Notes: generated by a model from the sequence alone, not told the origin. 47,995 nucleotides of DNA from Prevotellaceae bacterium (GCA_031263585.1 JAISFN010000085.1:1-47995); one strand, 5' to 3'; counted from the first letter of the stretch, positions 15,997 through 25,751 are shown. Numbers and translations: made by a program.

Positions 15997-17460
15997 ATGT
16001 GGAATTTTTTTAATGCTCATCTTGTACTGGCATTAACAGTAATATATTTTATTGTGATGTTCATTATTTGCGTGGTAATGATACATAATAAGCGCGACCC
16101 TATACGTACAACCATGTGGATTATTGTACTGATTTTTTTGCCGAGTATCGGATTGGTTTTTTATATCTTTTTCGGGCAAAATTACCGGAAAGTAAAAATA
16201 TTCAACCGAAAGACACTACGAGATTTGAAATATATCGACCGCATGATTAAGCAGCAGTTATATATGGTACGGAATGACGAAATATTTGAATATTATCCGG
16301 ATAAATCGAAATTTAAAAATATCATAACCCTATTGCTGAATAACAGCAAGGCCTTACTTACTGAGTACAATAAAATAAATATCTACCATGATGGTAAATC
16401 AACATTCAATAGCATAAAAAAAGCTCTGCTTGCAGCCAATGACAGTATTCACCTCGAATTTTACATAATTGACAACGACAACATAGGGAACGAAATTAAA
16501 GATATATTGATACGAAAAGCCAAGGAAGGTGTAGAAGTACGTGTAATTTACGACGATGTGGGAAGCTGGCATTTGCCCAAAAAGTATATAAAAGAACTAA
16601 AAAACGCTGGGATAGACATATTTCCCTTTATGCGTGTTACATTCCCTTCGTTTACCAGTAAAATAAATTACCGTAACCACCGGAAAATCATTGTAATCGA
16701 CGGTAAAGTTGGTTTTATGGGCGGTATCAATATTGCCGACCGGTACATCGACGGAGGTACTTTCGGGCATTGGCGCGATACCCATTTGCGTATCGAGGGC
16801 GAAGCTGTGCAGATGCTACAGGTTATTTTTTTAGTCGATTGGTATTTTGTCAGTAAAGAAATTTTACTGCGGAAACGGAAAAAATATTTTCCGGGGCACT
16901 TCGTTGATACAAGGCATTTGGTACAATTAGCAACATCGGGACCCGACAGCGATTGGGCCAGCATTATGCAGGCTTATTTTGCAGCCATTAATAATGCTAA
17001 ACATCATATTTATATCATAACTCCTTATTTTACTCCTAACGAAAGTATATTAACTGCCATAAAAACAGCATCGCTCAGTGGGATAGATGTCCGTTTAATA
17101 CTTCCGCATAAGTCAGAGTCCAAGCTTGTATACTGGAGCACACTATCGTATCTTACCGAATTAATGGAGGCAGGAGTTAAAGTACATTTGTATCGCAAAG
17201 GTTTTAACCATGCAAAAGCCATCAGTATCGACGGGATTTTTGCAGCTGTAGGCTCCGCCAATATCGATGTCCGTAGTTTTGAGCATAATTTCGAAATTAC
17301 CGCCATTATATATGATGAAGAAATTACAAAAAAACTGGAACGGCAATTCCATGCCGATATCCGTAACAGTATTCAGATTAACCTGAAAGAATGGAATAAA
17401 CGCCCGTTTTATACTACTTTTAAAGAGGGCTTTGCTCGTTTGTTTACGCCATTGTTGTAG
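15997..17460 (+). CDS. cls: Cardiolipin synthase (phospholipase D family)
   Basis: A 487-aa membrane enzyme that condenses two phosphatidylglycerols to cardiolipin and glycerol. Two N-terminal transmembrane helices (about 8-29 and 38-60) form the PLDc_N anchor. Two HKD motifs follow: NHRKIIVIDG with His228, Lys230 and Asp235, and NHAKAISIDG near residue 403. Each is followed by the usual GG/GSAN stretch (GFMGGINIADRY; AAVGSANIDVRSF). The length equals typical bacterial cls. It is probably monocistronic. The start ATG 15997 is followed directly by the first helix. Confidence 0.93.
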   Translation: MWNFFNAHLVLALTVIYFIVMFIICVVMIHNKRDPIRTTMWIIVLIFLPSIGLVFYIFFGQNYRKVKIFNRKTLRDLKYIDRMIKQQLYMVRNDEIFEYYPDKSKFKNIITLLLNNSKALLTEYNKINIYHDGKSTFNSIKKALLAANDSIHLEFYIIDNDNIGNEIKDILIRKAKEGVEVRVIYDDVGSWHLPKKYIKELKNAGIDIFPFMRVTFPSFTSKINYRNHRKIIVIDGKVGFMGGINIADRYIDGGTFGHWRDTHLRIEGEAVQMLQVIFLVDWYFVSKEILLRKRKKYFPGHFVDTRHLVQLATSGPDSDWASIMQAYFAAINNAKHHIYIITPYFTPNESILTAIKTASLSGIDVRLILPHKSESKLVYWSTLSYLTELMEAGVKVHLYRKGFNHAKAISIDGIFAAVGSANIDVRSFEHNFEITAIIYDEEITKKLERQFHADIRNSIQINLKEWNKRPFYTTFKEGFARLFTPLL

Positions 17461-17832
17461 TTGAATATCGTGCTTATATGTTAATGGATAATGGTTAATG
17501 ATGAAGAATAAAATGCGATATGCATACAGCGCATTGCGATTGCTCGTATATCATATACCAAACCGCTATTATATTAATTTTAATAAATATTACTAATATT
17601 TATCACATTGTCAATATTTTAAAAATATAAAACCTGTAATCTTAAATCATAGATAATATAAGTTGATGTTGAGTGCCGCAAATTGAAAACCGGTAAGGGC
17701 AAAAATCTCATAAATAAATCTTTCGTTTTGTTCAAGATAACAACTTGATAATAGTTTAGCGTAAAATCTTAAACCTCGAATCTTAAATTGTATAAGTAAT
17801 TTTAAAATTTTTTACGTTACATATATTTTGGT
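17461..17832. other. AT-rich spacer, no gene seen
   Basis: About 370 bases with short near-repeats of the type AATCTTAAA, but no open frame with recognisable sequence and no strong terminator after cls. Confidence 0.5.
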
Positions 17833-17840
17833 TATTTTTG
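17833..17840 (+). promoter_or_regulatory. Promoter -7 box (TATTTTTG) for the 189-aa hypothetical
   Basis: It matches TAnnTTTG and lies 31 bases before ATG 17871, predicting a leader of about 24 bases. Confidence 0.5.
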
Positions 17841-17870
17841 TACAAACTATAAATAATTAAGATATTGACA

Positions 17871-18440
17871 ATGGAAAATCAGGAAAAAGAATTAACTGTT
17901 GGTACACGCGTTGAACATGACCGTTACGGTGAAGGTTTTGTATGCAAAAACACATTAACCTCATATGATATTATTTTTGAACGTGGCGGTAAAATGACTT
18001 TTTCGAAAACAAATATTTTCAGAGATATTAAAATTTTGGATGAGGTTGAAGATACATCGAACGAATCGAAACTAACGCTTGACGAGGTAGAGAGTGTGTT
18101 AAACACGATATTACAGCGTTATAGTGGTGTGCAACAGGTTGTAGACATTGCCAACCACTGGAAAGGCGGCACTTTGGTGATGAAACCCGGCAACGATTCG
18201 CAACCGAAAGAATTACCGATTGAAACATTTTTTCATAAAATTGTAATGTTACGCGATCGTTTACGTGTATTGGAACAGAATATAAACAGCCATAAAATTC
18301 TTGATGATCAGGATAAGGTTAATTTACAGCAATATATAACCCGTATATACGGTTCGTTGACAACATTTAATGTGCTTTTTAAAGATAAAAAAGACTATTT
18401 TGTTGGCGTCGGCGGTGGAAAGAAAGATGATGACGAATAA
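17871..18440 (+). CDS. Conserved hypothetical with an N-terminal UvrD-tail-like beta domain
   Basis: A 189-aa soluble, acidic protein. I start it at ATG 17871; a TTG two codons earlier is less likely. Residues 9-50 (VGTRVEHDRYGEGFVCK, then YDIIFERGGKMTF) resemble the small barrel at the C-terminus of UvrD/PcrA-type helicases, where the GxxVxHxxYGxG pattern recurs. The rest is helical with a possible coiled coil (about 120-165) and ends in GGGKKDDDE. No enzyme motif is present. The UvrD resemblance suggests nucleic-acid or polymerase contact, but this is inference. It stands alone with its own promoter. Confidence 0.7.
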   Translation: MENQEKELTVGTRVEHDRYGEGFVCKNTLTSYDIIFERGGKMTFSKTNIFRDIKILDEVEDTSNESKLTLDEVESVLNTILQRYSGVQQVVDIANHWKGGTLVMKPGNDSQPKELPIETFFHKIVMLRDRLRVLEQNINSHKILDDQDKVNLQQYITRIYGSLTTFNVLFKDKKDYFVGVGGGKKDDDE

Positions 18441-18554
18441 ACAGGATTTAATGTAGAGTCTCGGCATAAAACAAAAGGCAGTGTCCAAAATATCAAAATT
18501 CGTATAAATTTGATGTGAGGATTACTAAACTAAAATTAGTATATTTATAATTTA

Positions 18555-18782
18555 CTACTCAATATTTATCATTTTTAGATACTTATCCCTTGTGTCATCC
18601 TTAATCTTCCCAGCTTCATTCCTCTCATTCAATGGCACAAGAATATTGATATTTTTTGTATTGCTCGGAATTGAGATTAATATTTCATTTCCTTCAGGAT
18701 TTCTAAACAGAGTTGAAACTCCCGATGATATTCTTATTTCGTTGGAAAATCTCAAATCATCACCATTAGAAAAACCTATTGC
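18555..18782 (-). pseudogene. Possible 3' gene fragment, unknown family
   Basis: An open stretch of 75 codons with no good start (only TTG, or further upstream ATA). It reads GFSNGDDLRFSNEIRISSG, then NPEGNEILISIPSNTKNIN, and ends KYLKMINIE. The composition looks protein-like rather than random, and it lies just downstream of the outer-membrane receptor gene in the same direction. I suspect the tail of a lost gene. I do not recognise the family. Confidence 0.3.
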
Positions 18783-18888
18783 TTAATTTGGGTTTATTCA
18801 TTCATACGCATAAGTTTTTAAAGTGAATATTGATAATCAGACCAAAGTCCTGTTTTTATGCAGAATGATTTGTTTTTCAGAATCATTG

Positions 18889-21237
18889 TCAATCTAGTCC
18901 TTTGATTCTCTGACTTTCAGAGCTAATTGAGGAACGAGATTGGTATTTACTTTTTTGAGAACTGAAACGAAAAGAGAGAGAAAAGCTGATTACCGAACGG
19001 TCAAAATAATAATGGTAACCGATGTAACGGTTGTTGATAGTGGTGTAGGTATTCATATCGTCTGTTTTGAAAATATCGTTCCACAGGATACTCGCGGTCA
19101 ATTTATCGTTTAGGAATGACCTCCGAACTCCGGCATCCATTCGGAAAACAGGGTCGAAATAAAAGACGTTTTCCAGACCCTTTGTAAAGTATCGGATATT
19201 TGTATTTACCTTCAATCCATAAGGCAAGGTAAAATCAAAACCCGAATAGGCGTACCACATAGGTTGCTTCAAGTCTATTACTCCCGAAGCTTTGTCGTTA
19301 CTGATAGTATAAATTAATCCTGTTGACAAATAGCAACTTACCCACTTGTTTTGATAAGGTAACATGGCATCAATAGAAAGCACATCCGATTTATCAATAT
19401 TTTGTTGTGTTAACTTGGTTAATGCCGGATTTACAGGGTCTTGCTCTGCATACCAAGCCAAAAGATTGTTTTTCCTTGTGTAGCTGAACCCCAATGACAT
19501 CATTTTCAAATAAGACAATTTCAATGTCAACGCATGGCGAATTTCAGGAACCAGTCCGGGATTCCCCTGAAAATAGGCCAAGGAATCAATATATTCAATA
19601 GCCGGATTCAAATCCTGAAATGTAGGACGTGAAATTTTCATCGCATAGGAAAAATTGATATCCCAATCCTTTGCAAGACTATAACCTAAATTCAGACTTG
19701 GAAAAATATTCCATTCGGTGGTATCCTGCACAACAACATCAGTAACGGCGTAATTATCGGAAACTTCTACCCTTGCCCCCAATTCAACATTCAACTTACC
19801 GAACTTGTTGGATAGAAGGAAATACAAAGCCCCTGTATTTTCTTTATATTCGTAATCGATGGAACGAATAGTAACCCCTTCCGATAAAAAGAAAGTATTG
19901 CTTTGATTATGTATATTGCTGTATTTTAGCCCTGTTTTCAATTTGTATCCTTTGGGTAAAGGAATAGAGACATCGGTTTTAAAAGATATTATGTCAATTA
20001 TGGTTTTGATATTGTTTTGCTTTGAAAACGTCTCTGAATTTCCTGATTCCTGAATTTGAGCATCCAAATCAGTATCATAGCGGGATTTATCAAATACGCT
20101 ATTAAGGCTTATTCCCGATGGTGATGATTGATGAGAATAATAAGCCGTTCCGGTCAAAAAGTTTCTCGTGAAAGGAATTTGTTGTACAGAAGACAACTCG
20201 GATACAGGCGTTGTATGAGTATCGGTAGAATTGTATATACGGCTTATCTCATTTTTAGCGTTATTCCCATCTAAAAATTGACCGCTCAACTGTAATCCGG
20301 CTTTGTGTTTATCCGAAAAAATATAATCTCCCGATAATCGGATACGATGATTCTCCGTCATTTTATTGACGCTTTCCATATCAATCAATCCGTAAGATGG
20401 AGGTATATCTTTCGTGTAATCTCTCACATAAGATTCTGTATTATATTTTTTATTTGGAGAAAAAGCATAAAATCCGTAAAGGGATAACTTGGAGGTCTTA
20501 GCTGTAATCTCCGTTCCGATGTACGGACTCCAATATTCACCCTTGCTCATACGTCCGGTTACCTCTGCTCCGAAACCTTGATTCCGTACGCCTTTAGTTC
20601 GTATTTCAATGACTGCCTTGCCTTTTGCATCGTATTTCGCTGAAGGACTGGTGATAATATCCATCCGTTGTATTTCGGAAGATGACAACATTTCAAGGGC
20701 TTGATTATTTGGTAATTCCCTGCCATCTACTATAATCAGGGCGTTTCCTATTCCAAGCACGGATATTCCGTTTTCATCTACTTTTACTCTGGCGGCTTTT
20801 TGCAACACATCGACTGCCGTTCCTGATTCACTCAGGACTGTTCCGGCTACATTCAGCGTAATACGGTCATTTCTCATACTGAATATTGGTTGAGAAGCCT
20901 TAACTACGACTTCATTCAACGTATAACTTAGAGTAGAGAGGTGAATGGCTGGCAGTTGTTGGGCAGCCGATTGAACCAACAATGTAGTATCCCTGTATCC
21001 AAAAGATGTTACTTTCAGCAAAACGGGAATTTGATTGGTTTCAATAGAAAAATCCGGGTCTAAAAAGAAATCTCCTTTGTAGATGGATGAATCTTTAGGA
21101 GACAGTAGAATTACATTATATCCGTCCACCGGGTGTCCGGTTTCACTGAATACCTTACCCGATATTTTTTGCGTTTGTTGAGCATTGCCCCAGTATGGAA
21201 TTAATGCTAACGTAAGAAGAATGATTTTTGCTTTCAT
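18889..21237 (-). CDS. TonB-dependent-receptor-like outer-membrane beta-barrel protein
   Basis: A 782-aa outer-membrane protein of the type with an N-terminal carboxypeptidase-regulatory-like domain, a plug and an outer membrane beta-barrel (OMP_b-brl_3 style). I start it at ATG 21237 (MKAKIILLTLALIPYWGNAQ, a signal peptide); an in-frame upstream ATG at 21267 would lie before the promoter. SGKVFSETGHPVDGYNVIL opens the CarboxypepD-like domain. The plug carries TLNEVVVKASQPIFS and GNALIIVDGRELPNNQALE. The barrel ends in FSLSFRFSSQK with a short extra basic tail. Ligand unknown. The LytTR membrane regulator directly upstream in the same direction is its likely controller. Confidence 0.85.
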   Translation of the reverse strand: MKAKIILLTLALIPYWGNAQQTQKISGKVFSETGHPVDGYNVILLSPKDSSIYKGDFFLDPDFSIETNQIPVLLKVTSFGYRDTTLLVQSAAQQLPAIHLSTLSYTLNEVVVKASQPIFSMRNDRITLNVAGTVLSESGTAVDVLQKAARVKVDENGISVLGIGNALIIVDGRELPNNQALEMLSSSEIQRMDIITSPSAKYDAKGKAVIEIRTKGVRNQGFGAEVTGRMSKGEYWSPYIGTEITAKTSKLSLYGFYAFSPNKKYNTESYVRDYTKDIPPSYGLIDMESVNKMTENHRIRLSGDYIFSDKHKAGLQLSGQFLDGNNAKNEISRIYNSTDTHTTPVSELSSVQQIPFTRNFLTGTAYYSHQSSPSGISLNSVFDKSRYDTDLDAQIQESGNSETFSKQNNIKTIIDIISFKTDVSIPLPKGYKLKTGLKYSNIHNQSNTFFLSEGVTIRSIDYEYKENTGALYFLLSNKFGKLNVELGARVEVSDNYAVTDVVVQDTTEWNIFPSLNLGYSLAKDWDINFSYAMKISRPTFQDLNPAIEYIDSLAYFQGNPGLVPEIRHALTLKLSYLKMMSLGFSYTRKNNLLAWYAEQDPVNPALTKLTQQNIDKSDVLSIDAMLPYQNKWVSCYLSTGLIYTISNDKASGVIDLKQPMWYAYSGFDFTLPYGLKVNTNIRYFTKGLENVFYFDPVFRMDAGVRRSFLNDKLTASILWNDIFKTDDMNTYTTINNRYIGYHYYFDRSVISFSLSFRFSSQKSKYQSRSSISSESQRIKGLD

Positions 21238-21260
21238 CTTTTTTATGTTTGAATTTGTTA

Positions 21261-21268
21261 CAAACATA
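21261..21268 (-). promoter_or_regulatory. Promoter -7 box (TATGTTTG) of the beta-barrel receptor
   Basis: A perfect TAnnTTTG on the minus strand, 23 bases before ATG 21237. This argues for that start and for a promoter separate from the LytTR gene. Confidence 0.55.
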
Positions 21269-21317
21269 AATCATAGAAAATGCGTCTGAAAATTATTGTG
21301 ACGAGTGCCCCGTTTTA

Positions 21318-21349
21318 GTGATAAGATGCCTGAATTTGCGTCTTATCAC
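21318..21349. repeat. 12-bp inverted repeat between LytTR gene and receptor gene (candidate operator)
   Basis: Arms GTGATAAGATGC and GCGTCTTATCAC, perfect but for one wobble position, around an 8-base centre. It lies about 50 bases upstream of the receptor -7 box. No T-run follows in the minus direction, so it is more likely a protein-binding site than a terminator. The LytTR protein is the obvious candidate binder, though LytTR sites are usually direct repeats. Confidence 0.5.
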
Positions 21350-21389
21350 ATCATTTTTGGGACGAATTATAAACTTTTCACGATGAAAG

Positions 21390-22256
21390 TCATCGCAAAA
21401 TATCTTTTATATCTTTGAGGTAAGTACGGGAAACAGGTATCTCTTCCGTTGTGTCATAAAGCGATAATTTATATCCTTGCGCATTACCGTTGACATTGGA
21501 AATTTTATCAGTATTGACAATATATGTGCGATGGCATCGTACGAAAGACGGCTGATTTTGCAATGCTTCTTCCACTTGCTTAATGGTAGTACGAAGCAGT
21601 TTGTATATAGTCTTACTGTCTTTTTTATAGTGTACATTCACGTAATTTCCCGTCGCTTCAATGTACAGTATATCTTCCGGCTTTACTATTATTGATTCTT
21701 TAGTAGAGCCGGTAAGCGTTATAAGTCCGTTCTCCGTTACTTCCGGTTTTATCCGTGCGGAAAGAACTTGATTGATGTCTTTTGATATATTCAAATTCCG
21801 CTTTAATGCCCGATTTTGAGTAATTATAGTTATGATACTTATTGGTACAATGCCAATGGTTAAGGCAGCAAACAAATCAACTAAAAATCCCATCGGAAAA
21901 TACTCAGGTAATTGTTTCATTACAATAAAGTAATCGTAACATACAACACCTATACCCATTATAATTAAGATAAATACATTGTTCAATAAACTTCTGCCAA
22001 TAGTCCATTTTTCAGTGTTGTAGAATCGTTTGAATATCACAGGAAGCAGAACAAACGCAATAGAAGTTACAAGCATTGTTACCAATGCAAAACCAATCAA
22101 CACCCATATTTGCCCTAATGAATTAAGTTTGAAATTGAAAGGTTCAAATATGGCTAAAATAAAAATAACAATGACTACACACAGTAGTACTGATAACCAT
22201 GGTTTATCATTTACTGGTGCAGGTTGAGATAAATATTTAGAAACTTTATTTTTCAT
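21390..22256 (-). CDS. LytTR-type regulator with four membrane helices
   Basis: A 288-aa membrane-bound transcription regulator. I start it at ATG 22256 (MKNKVSKYLSQPAP), because a -7 box lies only 19 bases upstream; an earlier in-frame start at 22298 would precede the promoter. Four hydrophobic helices span roughly residues 22-150 (LSVLLCVVIVIFILAIF; WVLIGFALVTMLVTSIAF; VFILIIMGIGVVCYDYF; LVDLFAALTIGIVPISII). The C-terminal 100 residues are a LytTR DNA-binding domain: DILYIEATGNYVNVHYK, then SFVRCHRTYIVNTDKI. There is no receiver domain, so the signal probably comes through the membrane part. It likely controls the receptor gene downstream. Confidence 0.88.
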   Translation of the reverse strand: MKNKVSKYLSQPAPVNDKPWLSVLLCVVIVIFILAIFEPFNFKLNSLGQIWVLIGFALVTMLVTSIAFVLLPVIFKRFYNTEKWTIGRSLLNNVFILIIMGIGVVCYDYFIVMKQLPEYFPMGFLVDLFAALTIGIVPISIITIITQNRALKRNLNISKDINQVLSARIKPEVTENGLITLTGSTKESIIVKPEDILYIEATGNYVNVHYKKDSKTIYKLLRTTIKQVEEALQNQPSFVRCHRTYIVNTDKISNVNGNAQGYKLSLYDTTEEIPVSRTYLKDIKDILR

Positions 22257-22274
22257 CAAACTGTTATTGCGCAA

Positions 22275-22282
22275 CAAAGTTA
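22275..22282 (-). promoter_or_regulatory. Promoter -7 box (TAACTTTG) of the LytTR regulator gene
   Basis: A perfect TAnnTTTG on the minus strand, 18 bases before ATG 22256. It supports the shorter start. Confidence 0.55.
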
Positions 22283-22304
22283 CGAAAATATTGGCCATAG
22301 CCTT

Positions 22305-22875
22305 CTATAGCCTTTCTGTAATCTGCTTCTCCAAACTTTCTAATTTATGGGAAAGTGTTTCCATATCCTGACTGATTTTCTCTTTCGTTATCTTGACGTA
22401 TATCTGGGTAGTCTTGATATTCGCATGCCTAACATTTAGCTGACTGTTTCAATTGAAACTCACTGTTAAATAGTCAATAAAGTGGCAAAAGTGTGTCTTA
22501 AGCAATGATAGGTAAGACTTGTTTTAATTCCGCATTGCTTGGCTATCTGTTTCAGGATGTTATTACATGCGCCGTTGCTCGGAACAGGAAATAGGCGGTT
22601 ATCCCTGCAATAGCCTTTGTATTTCTCTATTATCCGCTTGGGTACTTCCAATAACCGTATACTGGAATCGGTATTTGTTTTTTGTCGGCGTGTGATAATC
22701 CATAAATGACCGTCAAATGAGGCTTTGAGATGGTCTTTTGTCAGGTTCTTTACATCCGAATAACTAAGTTCTGTTGTTTTTGGCTTCAGGGCTTATCAGG
22801 TAACCTGCAAAGGAATTGATGGCTAATTGCCCCGAATTACGGGCAATAGAAACGATATGTTTTACACCAATAGAA
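22305..22875 (-). pseudogene. Tyrosine recombinase/integrase, decayed
   Basis: Pieces in successive frames reconstruct the catalytic half of a Bacteroidetes tyrosine integrase: LSYSDVKNLTKDHLKASFDG, RRQKTNTDSSIRLLEVPKRI, CGIKTSLTYHCLRHTFATLL (the HxLRH box), then after a stop at 22466 and a frame change VSIETVSKMLGHANIKTTQI and YVKITKEKISQDMETLSHKL. The Tyr of QIYVKI is the expected nucleophile. The N-terminal DNA-binding part is only traces (IARNSGQLAINSFAGYL). The in-frame stop and frameshifts inactivate it. Its end abuts the LytTR promoter region, so the regulator-receptor pair may once have been cargo of a mobile element. Confidence 0.75.
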
Positions 22876-23079
22876 TTTTAAAAGTACTCGTCATCGCTCA
22901 AAGTTTTTAATGATACAAAATTAGTTTACTCTGAGCTACAAGAGGTTATGTCACATTATTCAAAATACTATCAACCAATGCCTTATGGGTAAATTGCATT
23001 TTCCATCGCAGGTAATGAGATGGTAATTGAACATTGTCCTCGTTTGGTTGTAATTTGCTTTTTTTATTAGACTTTTATT

Positions 23080-25446
23080 TTAAAAGTTTTCATGTTCTGT
23101 TCTGTTGATTATCTCGTTTTGTAGGTCTTCTCCCAAGTCGTTATAATAATCGCTGTACCCTGCTACACGCACAATTAAATCCTTATAGTTTTCAGGGTGT
23201 TTCTGGGCTTCGCGTAACGTGTCGGCATTTATCACATTAAATTGGATATGGTGTCCATCCATGCAGAAGTAGCTGCGTACCAAGCTCGATACTTTTTGAA
23301 TTGCATCATCGTCTTCAAAAAACGAGGGGGTGAACTTTTGGTTCAATAATGTTCCTCCTGTGCGTAAATGGTCGATTTTGGCAGCCGATTTTACTACCGA
23401 AGTAGGTCCTTTGCGATCGGCTCCCTGTACAGGCGAAATACCTTCAGAAAGAGGGGTTCCGGCAAGGCGCCCGTCAGCGCTGGCCTGCATTACGCTACCA
23501 AAATAAATATGGCATGTGGTTGGTAGTAAATTGATACGGTAATCGGCCCCGCGAGGGCTCTTGCGCCTGTTTACGGCATTATAATAAATTTCAAAAACAT
23601 CGCGGAGCTGGTCGTCTGCTCTGTCGTCATCATTTCCGTATTTCGATGTTTCGTAAACTAATTTATAATGAAGCTCTTCAGCTCCTTCGAAATTATTTTT
23701 CAAAGCCGTAAGAAGTTCTGGCATACTGAAAGTTTTATCCTCGAAAACATGCTGACGTAAGGCCGTCAGCGAGTCGGTAATAGTACCTATACCTACACCT
23801 TGTATGTAATTTGTGTTATAACGGGCTCCTCCATTGATATAATCAATTCCCGATGCAACACAATCGTCAATTATTAACGATAAAAAAGGCGTAGGTATAT
23901 GGGTCATAAACAGTTTTTCGATAATATTGCTGCCGGTAACCTTAATATCAACAAAATGCATCACTTGTTTTCGGAAAGCCTGCATTACATCGTCGAAACT
24001 TTTAAAGTCTTCGGGATTACCGGTTTGTAACCCGATTAGTTTTTGCGTACGGGGATCGAATCCGTTATTCAGGGTAATTTCGAAGATTTTGGGTAAATTG
24101 AAATAACCGGTTAGAATATAGCTTTCAGTACCAAATGCCCCGCTTTCAACACATCCGCTGGCTCCCCCGTTACGCGCATCGACAATATCCTTGCCCTGGC
24201 GGACAAGTTCCTGCACAATAGCATCGGTATTGAAAATAGAAGGCTGTCCGAATCCCGTTTTTATAATTTTAACAGCACGGTTAATAAAATTCTCGGTATT
24301 CTTCTTACTTAGTTGAACCATTGAACTTGGCTGCAATAAGCGCATTTCTTCAACCGTATCCAATATAATATATGACATCTCATTCACGGCATCCGATCCA
24401 TCAGGTTTAACCCCGCCTACATTAATCAAAGCAAAGTCGGTATATGTATTGCTTTCTTCCGCCGTAATTCCCACTTTCGGGGGTGACGGATGATTATTGA
24501 ATTTTATCCAAAACGATTGCAATAATTCGATAGCCTTATCCTTTGTTAGCGTACTTTGGGCAATTTCTTTTTTGTAGAAAGGATAAAGGTGCTGGTCGAG
24601 CCGTCCGGGATTAAATGAGTCCCATGGATTTAATTCGGTAACAACGCCTAAATGAACAAACCAGTAATATTGTAATGCTTCGTAAAATGTTTGGGGGGCA
24701 TTGGCTGGCACATTACGGCATACCCGCGCCATTTCAAACAGTTCGGCTTTACGAGTTCCATTTTGTTCATCGGCAGCTAATTTTTCCAGTTTACCGGCAT
24801 GCCTGTTCGCAAACACAATCAATGTCTCGGCTGCTATTTGCATGGCTTTCAGCTCCTCTTGCTTGTCAAAAGCATCGGGATCATTTAAAAAGTCCAAATT
24901 TTTCAGGCTTTCTTTTATATCCAGAATTATGTTGAGCATACCTTTCCGGTATATTTTATCTCCGGCAACTGTATGTCCGGGAGCGCGTTGCTCCATAAAC
25001 TCGGTAAAAATTCCGGCTTTGTAAGCGTCGTGCCATTCGGGACGCATATTGTTCATTACACGCTCGCGGTTTGATTTACCTGTCCAAAACGGTATTATGA
25101 TGTTTTCGTAAGCATCGCATGTTTCTTTATCTACCCTGAACCATACTTTTTCACGGGTATTCAATACATCCAAATCTTGTAGCGAGTGGATATTGATTTC
25201 GGGGTAGGTGGGGGTTGCTTTTGGGGCTGGTCCGCGTTCTCCAACAATGAGTTCATCATCATTGATGCAGATAAACTTATGGGTCATAATGTAGTGGAAT
25301 GCCTTTGCCCGTTGCACAGGAATCGAATCGCCAAAAGATAATACATGGTTTTCGTAAAATTCAGTAATAAGAAGTGCTCTTTCGGCCGAAATTTTATTGA
25401 TTGCGTTTAAACTTTGTGTTCTTAATTTTTCTATTCTTGGCGTCAT
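23080..25446 (-). CDS. hypD: Glycyl radical enzyme, trans-4-hydroxy-L-proline dehydratase (HypD) type
   Basis: A 788-aa oxygen-sensitive cytoplasmic enzyme expected to dehydrate trans-4-hydroxy-L-proline to pyrroline-5-carboxylate. The thiyl site is GGASGCVESG (Cys432, Glu434) and the glycyl radical site is RVAGYS (Gly763). From memory of Clostridioides difficile HypD (Cys434, Glu436, Gly765), every active-site residue I recall recurs here two positions lower: His158, Asp276, Ser332, Asp337, Phe338, Tyr448 and Thr643. EFMEQRAPGHTV and RYNTNYIQGVGIGTITDSL are also shared. Choline lyase and glycerol dehydratase have GCVEP instead. The activase lies 1.9 kb upstream in the same direction, separated by broken genes. 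No proC is in view. A close GRE of different specificity remains possible. Confidence 0.85.
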   Translation of the reverse strand: MTPRIEKLRTQSLNAINKISAERALLITEFYENHVLSFGDSIPVQRAKAFHYIMTHKFICINDDELIVGERGPAPKATPTYPEINIHSLQDLDVLNTREKVWFRVDKETCDAYENIIIPFWTGKSNRERVMNNMRPEWHDAYKAGIFTEFMEQRAPGHTVAGDKIYRKGMLNIILDIKESLKNLDFLNDPDAFDKQEELKAMQIAAETLIVFANRHAGKLEKLAADEQNGTRKAELFEMARVCRNVPANAPQTFYEALQYYWFVHLGVVTELNPWDSFNPGRLDQHLYPFYKKEIAQSTLTKDKAIELLQSFWIKFNNHPSPPKVGITAEESNTYTDFALINVGGVKPDGSDAVNEMSYIILDTVEEMRLLQPSSMVQLSKKNTENFINRAVKIIKTGFGQPSIFNTDAIVQELVRQGKDIVDARNGGASGCVESGAFGTESYILTGYFNLPKIFEITLNNGFDPRTQKLIGLQTGNPEDFKSFDDVMQAFRKQVMHFVDIKVTGSNIIEKLFMTHIPTPFLSLIIDDCVASGIDYINGGARYNTNYIQGVGIGTITDSLTALRQHVFEDKTFSMPELLTALKNNFEGAEELHYKLVYETSKYGNDDDRADDQLRDVFEIYYNAVNRRKSPRGADYRINLLPTTCHIYFGSVMQASADGRLAGTPLSEGISPVQGADRKGPTSVVKSAAKIDHLRTGGTLLNQKFTPSFFEDDDAIQKVSSLVRSYFCMDGHHIQFNVINADTLREAQKHPENYKDLIVRVAGYSDYYNDLGEDLQNEIINRTEHENF

Positions 25447-25503
25447 GGTTTTTAATTTTAATATGATTTTTGTTTTCGAATTAATGAAAAAGTATTCTGT
25501 AAT

Positions 25504-25737
25504 TCAAAAATTTATTGATAAAAGATAAGACTCTGCCTGGCTGAAAAATTCGAAAAGATGAAACCCGTCAACCAAGCCATAGTGTGCTAATATGGCAATC
25601 GGTATTACCGTATTCCATTTGTGTTGAATAGCTTTGCCTGCTTTCAGCAACGGATAATTCGACCCATTCCGGTGTTCCGGCGTATGTGTTATTGCTGTAA
25701 AATAAAAATTGGGTGCTGCGCTGATTAGGTAAAACAT
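25504..25737 (-). pseudogene. Chloramphenicol acetyltransferase-like gene, C-terminal fragment with the catalytic His lost
   Basis: A 77-codon stretch aligns by eye with the last third of CAT-fold O-acetyltransferases: NFYFTAITHTPEHRNGSNYP corresponds to the FSFTSLSHP region, and AHYGLVDGFHLFEFF to the HHxxxDGFH active-site box. In CATs the catalytic His is four residues before the Asp; here that position is Tyr. The first two thirds of the gene are missing, and the stop of the pentapeptide gene lies 15 bases upstream. It is therefore a remnant, not a resistance gene. Confidence 0.6.
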
Positions 25738-25751
25738 ACAATAGCCATAAA

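Noticed and set aside
25504-25737. Functional chloramphenicol resistance gene
   Set aside because: Only the last third remains and the catalytic His position is Tyr.
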